From Citrus sinensis (Eukaryota; Streptophyta; Magnoliopsida; Sapindales; Rutaceae): a DNA stretch of 64,000 nt. The DNA lies in the NCBI RefSeq assembly GCF_022201045.2, contig NC_068559.1, positions 27,225,501-27,289,500 of the forward strand, written 5' to 3'. Below the pieces are notes generated by a model. That model searched no databases. It saw only the letters and a list, made by a program, of their open reading frames with translations, and was not told the DNA's origin. Each line of letters starts with the position of its first letter. Position 1 is the first letter of the stretch. This document shows positions 48,141 to 59,555 of this stretch, in pieces. The position numbers and the translations under genes were made by a program.

Positions 48141-48439
48141 GTCACTTGACCTTTGGTCCAGTGGTAAACGATTACTCTTAAAGTTAAAGAACCATATGGG
48201 TAGCGGTTCGAGTCTCCATATACTCAACCTCTCTCAATTAAGCAAAAAATTATGTGGAGTTAATTTTTAAGTTTTTCTCCCTTACGAAATGCGAGTGGAG
48301 TAAAAATATCCATCGTTTGTGATTTCATAAAATTAATGTAATTATGTAAGTTCCAGTTATATATTTAATTATAAATATTAATATAATGTCCACTCTAATA
48401 GCTAGTAATATGTGTGTAATCAATATTAAAAAAAAAAAA
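48141..48439 (+). mobile_element. Full-length tRNA-derived SINE (copy C)
   Basis: Flanked by 14-bp target duplications ACAAGTGTCTTGAT (48127-48140) and ACAAGTGTCCTGAT (48440-48453), one mismatch. A-box TGGTCCAGTGG (48154-48164) is identical to that of copy A. B-box is GGTTCGAGTC (48205-48214). It ends in a poly-A tail. The body past the B-box differs from copies A and B, so the three may share only a tRNA-like head. Confidence 0.85.
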
Positions 48440-48453
48440 ACAAGTGTCCTGAT

Positions 48454-48981
48454 AGCACGTGGTCGCCCATGTTATGAATTTGTATGTGGATGTGCAAAGC
48501 ATGTTTGGATAACCAGAATCCAGAAAGGATCACAAATGGGTCATAGGCAGCAACCCTTTCCACGTAATTGGTATGGGTAAGATTAAGAAACACATGCACT
48601 ATACACACACATATATGTACTCTGCACTCTGCGTTGGCGGGGTTAATAGACACTTCTTCACATAAGTTCCTCGTTATATTTCAGAAATAATTCATCAAAT
48701 TTTTTTTTTTCAAAAACCAACGATTTAACCGCGCTTTTTACACTAAGACGAAAAAACCGGTGTGGCGGTTGAAATTTCCGAATTTGCAACTCCACACTCC
48801 TTGCCTTCCCTCTCTAACATTTAAGAGACCAACCCGAAACCTCGATCTCGATGCTCAGGCTTAACTAACGCCCTCGTACCTTCTTTTCTCCTCACTTCAC
48901 TCTTCAGTCTTCAACAAAACGGCTCATTTCAATGCCAAAATACTGAACCCAAAAATAATAATAATAATAAAGATAATCAAA
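48454..48981. promoter_or_regulatory. Presumed promoter and 5' leader of the TORTIFOLIA1-like gene
   Basis: Region between SINE copy C and the ATG at 48982. The last ~200 bases are pyrimidine-rich and then A-rich, like a plant leader. No TATA box assigned with confidence. Confidence 0.4.
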
Positions 48982-51900
48982 ATGTCTCCTCAAAAGCGAT
49001 CCTCTTCAGCTTCACCTCCGCCGTCAACTAACGACCTGAAGCAGCGAGTCATCACGTGCCTCAACAAACTCGCAGACCGCGACACACTTCCCGTAGCCAC
49101 GGCCGAGCTCGAGTCCATCGCTAGGACCCTAACTCAAGACTCGTTCTCTTCGTTCCTTAACTGCCTACAAACCACCGACTCGTCTTCAAAATCGCCTGTT
49201 CGCAAGCAATGTGTGAACCTCTTAACTCTACTTTCTCGGTCGCACGGAGACTCTCTCTCTCCTCACTTATCCAAAATGATCTCCACCGTCAGCTGCCGTT
49301 TACGCGATCCAGACTCATCCGTTAGATCCGCATGCGTTGCGGCCACCACTGCCATGTCATTGAACATAACGAAACCGTCGTTTTCGGTCCTGTCGAAACC
49401 GTTGATTGAGTTGATTCTAGTTGAGCAAGATGTGAACTCGCAGGTCGGCGGGGCGATGTGTTTGGCGGCGGCGATAGATGCGGCGCCGAATCCGGAGGTG
49501 GAGCAGTTGCGGAAGTTGTTGCCGAGGCTGGGGAAGGCAGTGAGGATCGAGGGGTTTAAGGCGAAAGCGGCGGTGTTGGGTGTTATTGGGAGTGTTGTTC
49601 GAGTTGGTGGAGCCAGAAGTAAGGGAGTTTTGGATTGGCTTGTGCCGTGTTTGGTTGAGTTTTTGTGTTGCGATGATTGGGCCACCAGAAAGGCCGCTGC
49701 TGAAGTGTTGGGGAAGGTGGCTGTCTTCGACAAGGACTTGGCAACTGAGTATAAACGGTCTTGTTTGGCCGCGCTGGAGACTAGAAGATTTGACAAGGTA
49801 AAAAGCAAAATAAGTAAAGATTAAAAAAAAAAATGCAATGGATTGAGTTGGATTCTGTTGGCTTGTTGATAGAATGGTAGAACAGTAAGTGAAAGCAGAA
49901 ATTTTATAGGAAAATGGTAGGGAATGGGAATGATTGGGAGTTTGATTGCGAATTAGGGATTTTTTAATTAGTGTTCTTATTTCATTCTTTCAGTTCAATT
50001 TCCAAGAAATTGTATCATACATATATTTCCTCCTGAAAATATATGGATCTGATTAGATTCTGTGATACAGGTAAAGATTGTTAGAGAGACCATGAATCGT
50101 TCCTTGGAGATGTGGAAGGAGGTTCCTGGTGTTTGTGAGGAGGTCTCGTCTCCGTCCCCATCGAAATCTTTTTCAATTGGTAAAACTAAATGATGCTTTT
50201 GTAGGTGTGTTATAATTGATCATTTTGTTTAAAAACAGAGCTACAGAGAATTATGTTTTGCACAAGAGAAATTTTTTTAATCTTTTTCTTGGAATTAATT
50301 TGCTCCATTTTTTATTAAGAGTTGGGGGTTTGCGTCCTTTGTCTTTCTGATGTTTTTGTTCTTTTAGTTTTAGCTTTCACTCTAAATGTACGATGATGAT
50401 GCTCCATTACTTGATTATTTATTCTTTCTCTCCCCTTTATTTATTTATTCTTTTCTGAGCCAGATAATGGTAGCTCTGGATGTTTTCCTTCAATCACCAA
50501 AAGTTCCCAAAATGTTGGTTTAAGAACTCCTCAACCAAAGAAAATGGTTCCCACTAGCAGGTCCCCTGCATCTGATAGTTCATACGGGACCACATCAAAA
50601 ACTGAAATTTCTTTCAAGAGTAATAACAGGAAATCCGGTGCATCAATATTATGTAAATCAGCGGACGGGAAACCATCTGATTGGAAAGTTGAAATTGCAG
50701 TACCACGTACTCCCTCTTCTATTGGGACTTGTGAAGTTCATAATAGAACAAGTGATTCAAAGGATGCAAAACTAGGAGAGGTGGAGAATAACGTAAATTG
50801 CCAGCCAGAAAAAAAAATGGTAATCTACAGCAAAATCCGTGATGACAAAATGTATAAATGTGGTGGCTTTAAATCTGGGTCGAGGGTGGTTCCGTACAGT
50901 GATGATGAGAAGTCAGATTTTGTTCCCCACAATGGTATCGATGAAGATTTTGACTACCCAAAAGACCCTGAGGATCTTTCTTTGATCCGTGAACAACTTC
51001 TTCAGATTGAAAACCAGCAGTCCAGTCTATTCGACCTTCTTCAGGTATGACTTGGGAGTTTTGTTTTCTTTTTTCATTTTTTCTTCAAGAGTAAGACTGA
51101 TAACTGCAAAATAAGACCATAACATTGTAGTTAGGGTTGCATAGTTCTCCTGTGCATAACTTTTCTGTAATTTAATTTCAAGTTAGAGGTTGTGAAATCA
51201 GCTTAGTCATGTTGTCATCGGTAAATTTCTTAGCCTATTGAGTTTGTGAAACTGGAAAGTTTCCCTCAGTAATTCTCACGGTCTATTCTGTTAGTATTTT
51301 TCATGCTCATACAGTTCCATTTGTACTGTTTTGGCTATGTGCCTTCAAGATTTACAATATGCTTTATTGTTGATATAATGGTGCTTGAAAGTTTAAGATG
51401 ATCCTCTCACTCATGCTCTCTTTTTTCTTTACTTGAATGTAGAGATTCATTGGGAGCTCCCAAAGTGGAATGAACTCCCTTGAGACACGTGTTCATGGCC
51501 TAGAGATGGCTCTGGATGAAATCTCATATGATTTGGCATTATCAAATGGAAGGATCCTAAACAACAATGCTGCAGAAAACACATGCTGCAAGCTACCTGG
51601 TGCAGAATTCTTGAGTTCCAAGTTCTGGAGGAGAGCAGAAGGTCGGTCTTCTACTTCAAGGTTCTCTTCTTCTGGGAACATCCTACCCCTTCATTCTGGA
51701 TCTAACACACTTGATAAAGATGTCTGTGCTGAAACATACAAGACAGACAACCAAAAATTACTGCACCCAAGTAATGGTGAAATTATTCTGAATCCTTTGG
51801 CAGATGTTCGTGACCTGAGGGGGAATTCTGGATTTCATCAATATAGGAAGGTGAAGAACCTCAATGAAGATGTTGAGAGGTTACAATTATGCAATGCCGG

Positions 51901-52505
51901 TCGGCTTGATGGTGCTTCTTCACCTGCTGCTTGTGTGGCCCCGGCAGTTATAAATAGCAGGTAACTGGAAAACTTATGATAATAGCACCTTGTGTATTCT
52001 ATGCACCATTCTATCCTTAAAGTTTAGTCAGCAAAATTCTCAGGGTAGGCTGTTCTAACCGACAGCAATTTACAATATTTGCAGAAATTTATTAATAGGA
52101 TGCAAATTGCTAATTAGAAAGTTTGATAACTGATTTGGTTTGATTTTCCTGCCATTAAACATACAAATTTATCTTTTTTTTAAGGTAATTCTTAATTGTT
52201 AGCTGACCTCGATTTCATGAGTTCATACCAATAATTTCATCACGTAGCCTTGTTGCTAAATAAGAGTGTGGATTATGCATTTGGATTGTATATTTTACCA
52301 CCATCATATCCTCATGATGCTCTGCCCTAATCTTAATTTTGTGGATTACTCAGTTTTCCTCTAGAATATGGTGGATCAAAATTGTGATAGTTTTCTGTTT
52401 TGTTGATCAGATTGTCTGCTTAAATGGAGTGGAAATATAATATGTTTCAAACATCTGTTTAGTAGAGATGTAAGCACCTCAGGAATTGGGTTTGCGAAGA
52501 ATTGA
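48982..52505 (+). CDS. TORTIFOLIA1/SPIRAL2-like microtubule-associated protein
   Basis: The family binds cortical microtubules and affects their minus-end dynamics and growth direction. Five exons: 48982-49797, 50071-50179, 50464-51044, 51443-51960 and 52463-52505, all GT-AG with closed phase, giving 688 residues. Exon 1 (residues 1-272) is helical and Leu/Ala-rich, with repeated patterns such as VRSACVAATTAM and WATRKAAAEVLGKVA typical of N-terminal HEAT repeats. The middle is Ser/Lys-rich and probably disordered. A predicted coiled coil (about 476-535, spanning the exon 3/4 junction, SLIREQLLQIENQQ then LETRVHGLEMALDEI) matches the family. The last exon supplies only 13 residues and a stop; its acceptor at 52462 is less certain. 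Synteny suggests the At1g59850/At1g27210 subgroup. Confidence 0.85.
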
Positions 52506-53151
52506 AAAAATGGCATAAAAAAGAAGCAGCGGAACTAGAAAAGGATGTGATGTGGCAGGCGAATGTGTATTTAAGCCTGCATTTGAGGTGTTCATATGTA
52601 AAGTTGCCTCATTGGAAGCAGCCATTCGGTTATTCATACAGCTAGGATTTTTAATTTAAGATCCCTACTCCATGTGCGGCAATTTCTTTGAAGTGAAATA
52701 GCAGAGCTATTCTCTATATATATGATTTGTTTTGAGTAGATTACTTGCGGACCCAACCCTTCTGTACAGAGAAAATTTTACTCATCGTTTCTGCCTTGTC
52801 ATTGCTAGACTTTGACCATCTCTTTCTCGGTTCTTGCTGTTTACGGCTAACAAAATTTGCACGTCTTATCGCATGGTCATGGGCATTTTGTCATAATGCC
52901 GATTGCACGAAGATACCGTAAGATTTTCCTTTTCCTTTTGCTGTTTTGCTCTCATGCTACATCTAATTAGGAACAGATTGCCAGCAAGCCAAGCCACTGC
53001 GTTAATGTGTCAAAATAAGATACTAATGAGTTGTAAGTTGTGGCACTGCTTACAAATGCATATAGGTAGCGTATACCTTTTAGATTGGATTGAGAATCTT
53101 AGAATTGAGAGTATAGAGCGGGAGTGGGAGTAGATTGTTTTCTTAGATAAT
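52506..53151. other. 3' flank of the TORTIFOLIA1-like gene
   Basis: Probably contains the 3' untranslated region. A small frame (52903-53133) has no family features. Nothing else supported. Confidence 0.45.
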
Positions 53152-53992
53152 GTTTGTTTTTTTGTCTGACGTCTGAATAAGTATGAATTTGGCTGAAATT
53201 TGAATATGTCTAAATATATATATCTGATATTTTTTTTTCAATATTTGAATATAAGTGTTAACTTGTTTGTTTTTCAAAAAAAAAATTTGCAATATGATAT
53301 TTTGATATATATAACCTCTTAAATATTAACAATACTTATATTTATTGATTAAACACGTGACAAGTTATAAATAAATTACTTAATTAGTTAAAAAAAAGTT
53401 GATAATTTTTACCTTAACAAGCATGAAAAGTAAAATATATATCAAACACACGTAATTTTTTACATTGATAAATGATACTTATAATGTTATTTTTAGTATA
53501 ATATATTGATACTTTTTCTTGTTAATCATATAAGTCAATCAATAATTGTTTAATCATTGGAATTAAAATTAATGTATTAAATAAAATTCAAAATCTATTA
53601 TAAAAATAGTAAATATAAATACAAAGAGATGGATCTATTACAAAATACATTCATCTAAAGTTCTATAATATTTAAAATTCTCATTCACAAAAAAAAATAA
53701 TAATAATAGTTGAATACAAGTACAAAAAAAGGGATAAATAAAAAAATAATAAAAGGATAATTTATATAATAAAAAATATATATTTATTTAATAGGGGTAT
53801 TAATGAGAAAGAATATTAAAATTTTATTTAGATGTTTTGCCATCGGATAAAAATAAGAATATTTAACTTTTTCCGTTCAGACCTAAACATCTTATAATCA
53901 GATATAACATATAAGTGATAAAAAAACAAACAAAATAAAAACTATAAATGTCTGAAAATAATTAAGATTCAAACTTCAACAAAAAAACAAAC
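53152..53992. mobile_element. hAT-like non-autonomous transposon (probable)
   Basis: The left end GTTTGTTTTTTTGTCTGA and the inverted right end GTTTGTTTTTTTGTTGAA match over the first 14 bases, around an AT-rich core with no coding capacity. GTTTG-type ends occur on many plant hAT elements. No clear 8-bp target duplication was found. Confidence 0.45.
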
Positions 53993-54694
53993 AACCCCTT
54001 ACATTGAAATGGGAGCATGAAATCAGAATCATAATTTAATTTTATGTGTTTATTTTATCTTAAATTGGGAGTAAATGGTTTCAAATTATAATTTTATCCT
54101 TATTTAAAGAATTGTAGTTTTTAATTACAAAATTAGTAAAAAATATATTTAAAAAATTAAATATTTATTTTATTATATTGGTAAATTAATAATAATTAGT
54201 ACTCTTAATTATGTAAATTATAATTTTTTATTAATTTTAATTTTAATTATGTAAATTATAATTTTTTTATTAATTTTAATTTTAATTATGTAAATTAAAA
54301 ATTATTAACAAGAGCAACACAAATGAACATTATTATTAATAATATATTGCAAGATTAATATTTTCTTAGAATAAACTATTTATTATTATTATAAAATATA
54401 ATACCATTATTTTTAAATAAGTTTAATATTATTATTTTTAATAAATGTAATTCATAAAATAATATAATAATTTTATATAAATAAATATGATATTATTTAT
54501 TTTTTATTAAATATAATTATATTAAATTTAATAAAACAAGGGTATCCACTCCCATCCCTTTTATAAAATATATAAGTAAACAATGGAGTTTGAGGAATCA
54601 ATAGACAACACTCCTCACTCCCTTTATAGTAAGTAAATATAGCAATAATAGGTTAAGATTGATCTACTACTACTTCATCTTTACCATTTCTGAG
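53993..54694. other. AT-rich spacer between two transposons
   Basis: Very AT-rich, with a locally repeated string (TTAATTTTAATTTTAATTATG-like units near 54180-54300). No gene. Confidence 0.45.
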
Positions 54695-55513
54695 TAGGGA
54701 TGGCAATGGGCACTGCCTACTACGGGTTTGCCATTACCAAACCCACACTCGCACAAAATTTAAATTACTAAACCCTATCCGCAACCCGCTGTGCATTTTA
54801 ATTTTTTAAGAAAACCTACCCTCTGTGGGTTTAGATAATTACCAAATCTATAATAGTACCCAACAGATTTTTTGCAGGTTCCCACATTTGAAACAAGCTG
54901 AATTAAATCATATCAAAATTAACATTTTAATTTATAACTGATTTTAAATCATATCAAATTAACATATTAAGCTAGCAGAAAATACAAAATTATGCATGCT
55001 GATTTTAAACAAGCTGAATCTATAACTATGCATATATCAATCACACAATTTTCAAATGTAATCAAATACCAAAAAGTTGATGAAAATAATAGATTAATAG
55101 CAGCACATAATGATAACAATACCTTCCATGACCACAATGCATAAAAATTAGAAGCGTTATAAAAGATGGTAGGAAGGGCTTTACTCTTGATAGAAGTGAA
55201 GTCATAGAGATGAGAGATCGGTTTAGGTTAGGACTTTACTATTTAAGGCGTAGGCGGTTAGACACACATCAAGTGTTTATATTTTTAGGTAATTAGGTTT
55301 AAATATTTTTAAATTAAAACTTTAAAAATATTTGAAAAAAATTACGAGTTTAACGGATACTCATGCTGGTATTTACCGAATATTTTACAAATACTAATTT
55401 CACCCGTAACTTAATGCGAGTTTTGATTTGTAATAACAAATACACCCACAACCCATAAAATTACCTACAACTAGCGGGTTTGGGTGGATTTGAGGGTACC
55501 ATTGCCATCCCTA
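54695..55513. mobile_element. hAT-like non-autonomous transposon with 15-bp inverted ends
   Basis: The ends TAGGGATGGCAATGG (54695-54709) and CCATTGCCATCCCTA (55499-55513) are perfect inverted repeats. Subterminal inverted similarity continues (CGGGTTTG and ACCCGCT type blocks). The flanks TTCTGAG and TCCTGAG are a near-identical target duplication. The GGGATGGCAA terminus is common among plant hAT elements. No transposase frame. Confidence 0.8.
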
Positions 55514-55991
55514 TCCTGAGTGACGTGGACTTAAAAATGGTGGAGGGTTTTGCAAACACTTTGCCTGCTTAATGCTGGGTCAAAAACCGAACTCCAGCTG
55601 TGACGAGGACATATATAAATAAAGAAGAATAAATATGAGATGCTTTATTTGGTCTTGCTCTTGCAGCAAAACAAAAACCCTGTGCCTCGTAGGCGGTTAA
55701 TTTTGCTAAAAATCTAGTCTATTGGGCCAGACCCAAAACTACACCAACAAGGGAAAAGAAGCTTGCATTTGATTCTTTAACGGAGCATGCAAAATTGTAG
55801 GGCTTGGACACACTGCATCATGCCTTCTTGGTTAATAAAAGGCCGCCACTAGTGGGGTCGAAATTCCTCCTCTTCGTGTTTAAAAATTTGATGGGGACAT
55901 ATCCTGGTTTAGGACGATGGTGTAAGATGAACATAATATTTCTTGTTTTAGGTATAATTTGAGCTACATGTGTTCATTTGAATATATAATA
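55514..55991. other. Spacer between two transposons
   Basis: No gene or repeat border is supported here apart from the target-site copy of the next element at its right edge. Confidence 0.4.
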
Positions 55992-56705
55992 GGGGGATTG
56001 TCACTTTTTTCCTTACAGAAATCAACATATACCATTTACCCCTCCGTTATTTTTATAATGGCCAAAAATCTCCATGACAGCATAAGTTTACAATATTATC
56101 CTTATTTTTAATTACTCTTTTATTTACATTTATTATAAATTAAATAAATTACATGAATAAAAATTAAATAAAAAATTAAGTATTAAAAACAAGAAATATA
56201 TATTTTGATATGAGAAAAAAAAGTAATAATAATTTTTTTTGTAATTATTTATTTTGTGAATATTTTCTTATAATAAATATTTTGTAATATTTTAAAATTA
56301 AATGTAAAAAGTATAGGCAAAATATTTTATTATTTATCTTATAATAAATTTTTATTTGTCATTCAAAGTTTATTATAATAATTTTTTTTATCATTTTATA
56401 ATAACTTTCTTATATATTTATTATAAGAAAATTTTCACAAAATAAATAAGTACAAGAAAAAAAAATTATTATTAATTTTTTTCTCATATCAAAACATATA
56501 TTTCTTTTTTTTTAATGCTTAATTTTTTATTTAGTTTCTATTCATGTGATTTATTTAATTTATAATAAATATAAATAAAAGAGTAGTTGAAAATAAGGAT
56601 AATATTGTAAACTTATATTGTCAGGGGGTTTTTGACTATTATAAAAACAGTATGGGAAAAAAAAATATATGTTGATTAATGTAGGGGGGAAATTGGCAAT
56701 CCCCC
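55992..56705. mobile_element. Foldback-type element with very long inverted arms
   Basis: Starts GGGGGATTGTC and ends GGCAATCCCCC in inverted orientation. The arms remain complementary for roughly 300 bases each, so the element is nearly one large palindrome around an AT-rich centre near 56310. Flanks are ATATAATA (55984-55991) and ATATAATT (56706-56713), an 8-bp target duplication with one mismatch. No coding capacity. Confidence 0.75.
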
Positions 56706-56713
56706 ATATAATT

Positions 56714-59555
56714 TATTACTTCAAAGCACGTGACTTGACAAAAAAGTAACTCAATGGTGCTTTATCTATAGTGCCTCGTGGTTTGGTTGATTTTTTTTTT
56801 TTTTCCCTTTCAAGTTCGTTTTATAAGTATAAGATTTTTTTTCTTATTTTATTTATTATTTTTAAAAATTTTATCTTTTTCTTTAAACATCATAATTAAG
56901 TCCCATTTTTTTTTTCTTATTTCAATTAGGAGAATTTTATTATATAATAAATTCATAGTCTAGCTATTTTGATAAATTCATAATATTTAAGATTAGTATA
57001 AAAGAGGTCCAAAATGTGAATTGTGTTAGACTTTTCATTAATAAAATTTTAGACTATTCATAAATTTATTTTTCTCTATCTTTTCAATTTCAATACTTTC
57101 GTTTCATCATACACATAAATAGACAAGCCATACAACCACGTTCATCACACTATACCTTAGTATGACACCGATACCATCATTGATCTTTAAAAATAAATAA
57201 TGCAAAAGATTTAATTTATATTATTATGAGCCGTAAACTGTAGTCTCATGCTTCAATATTACTGGGAGATAATAAGTTCCCAGGTAGTTATGTTTCCAAC
57301 CTCTAATTAACTATAGTCTACGGTATTCCAAAATTACAATACCATTTTTTAATGGGTAAATAATATGTGTTTACAAGAATAAGAACACCATGAATATACT
57401 TACAAAGTTATGATAAAAAACTTATATTAATGAAATAATTTTATAATACTAATGAATGAGTTGTCAAGTGTTGCAATATTTGGGATGCAAACTTTATCTT
57501 ATGTGTTTTGACTTTTTCCAACTTTAAATAATCTTTATGATTTTAAAATATGTATTACTGGAACTTCTATACAGGCATATAATTAAAATAGACAAAAAAA
57601 AAAAAAGCCTGTTAGATTCCTTATTCTTGAGAGCGCATGTATTATTGTTTATCCGGGGCATTTTCTTTCTTTCTTTTTTTTTTTTTTTTTGGAAAAGAAA
57701 CAAAAAAGAGAGCTTAATGCGAACTTTACACGGTATTGGTCGCTATGATTCAAACTACAAAATGCTTGCCATTTGTCGCCTCCGCAATAAAAAAACGAAA
57801 AATTAAAAAAAAATCAATCAATAATTCTCATGCACGCAAAATATTCTTTCCTTAAATATAGGCTGAGTTGTTCTGTGTACACCTGGAAAGAATTTATTGG
57901 TAAAGTCTTGCTTGAGCTACATCGTGTATGTCTTTTCCCTCTTTTTATTTTATCTTTCATTAGGTAAACACACAGTTAAAATTAAATCGAACAAGTTTTG
58001 GCTGGTTTATCATTTTCACAATTTCGATGATATATTGATATCATAACACTTGCAGTTCAGACACATATTGCCATATCGAAGCATCAGTTTACATCAATGT
58101 TTTGTATGTATTTGTATGCATGCACGCAAACAACAATTGACAAATAAAAAATTGTTTTTAATCATAATTTTAAAAAAACAAAAAAAAACAAAAAAGAAAC
58201 CCACCTTATCCCCCCTGCAGCTTCTAAAGCTCCTTGTTTTAGTTTTATAATAATTATTATTTAACTATAAAACGTCAAGTGGAGTGGGCATGACCTAAAG
58301 AATTTTATTGACTTGGTTGTTATAGCTAGGTGAATTTTTATAATACAATAAGTCATAATATAAAGAAACGGGAACTAGAAGTTGCATACTCTTTATCTGC
58401 ATTTTGTTGTTTGTGACTTTCTAAATAAACTTCCATCGTAAATGCATAAAAAAACCCTTGGTTCCATATAAATTAATTAACCCTCATTCTTTGAGTGAAA
58501 GTTAAGCCTCCAACCTCACTTCGAGATACATGTCTCCACTTGAAATGAACAAGTTATCATTACAACTTCCTTTCTATATATAACAAAGTAGTAATAATTA
58601 TAATCGCATTAAAAAAAAAGTTAATAATTATAAATTTTTAAATTTGAGATGCAAGACATAGCATGAAATTAATAAGTATCAAACTAATTGATGAATGAAC
58701 ATCAAACGTCATGTTATAAGTTTTTTTAAATGAAATATTAATTATTCAATTGTAATACCCTTCAAAAATAAGGGGAAAGGCCAAAAAAAAAAAAGAAAAA
58801 AGAAGTAAAAGCAAAAGCGATAGCGAGAGCAAAATCATGAAAGGAGCAAAAATCAAAGTGGATTGCTCATCCCATCACCTGGATTTATGATAATCTCAAA
58901 GGACGAGATAAAATGTCTCTTTTAATCTCTCCAAATGGCATCGACATAGTTTATACCGTGATAATAAAAAAGAAAGGCCAGCCAACCATGGACGTAGCTT
59001 TCCAATAAGCTCTACAAAAATAATTCCAAGTGTCTCGCCCACGCAACGCAAGCGCAGTTCCCCTATCAATCAAAAAGTCCACCTCACGTCACCTTCCATA
59101 ACCATACTCTAAAAAACATAATCAATGTACTCAGAGCCTCATCTGCTCACCTCTCTCCTTTTTTTTTTTAATTAATTTATCTAGTAATTCATTCACTTTT
59201 ACCTAATTCTTTTCATTTTTTTTAATTGTTATTATTGATAATAATTAATCAACATAATGGAATAAGACCCAACGGTAGCTGCCAATGCTACCTCTCCCAG
59301 ATCAGTGGTCACTGGTCAGCCCATCGACGGCAGCCACAAACGTGGTTCGATGCCTTTCCAAGCATATTCTTCAGGCCAAAAATAAAAACAATAAATAAAT
59401 AAAAAAGACAAGTCACTCAAAATTGAAAGAAGCTCGTTTTAGCTCATAAAAAGACGTTGTCGGTACCAGATCTGTGCTCATTCTTCTCACACCAGATCTA
59501 ACCAAATCCCAAGCTCACACTTTCTGTTCCAAGAAGAAGTAGAAGAAGAAAAGCG
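56714..59555. other. Intergenic region and presumed promoter of the GT92 gene
   Basis: AT-rich with long T and A runs. The small frames at 56778-56963 and 57537-57806 are low-complexity. The leader next to the ATG is rich in AGAAGAAG. No TATA box assigned with confidence. Confidence 0.4.

Noticed and set aside
48154..48214. A-box and B-box resembling a tRNA gene
   Set aside because: No cloverleaf can be drawn. The poly-A tail and target duplication make it a SINE rather than a tRNA gene; the same applies to 20824-20877 and 16539-16591.
49263..49808. Open frame of 181 codons on the minus strand
   Set aside because: Antisense shadow of exon 1 of the TORTIFOLIA1-like gene.
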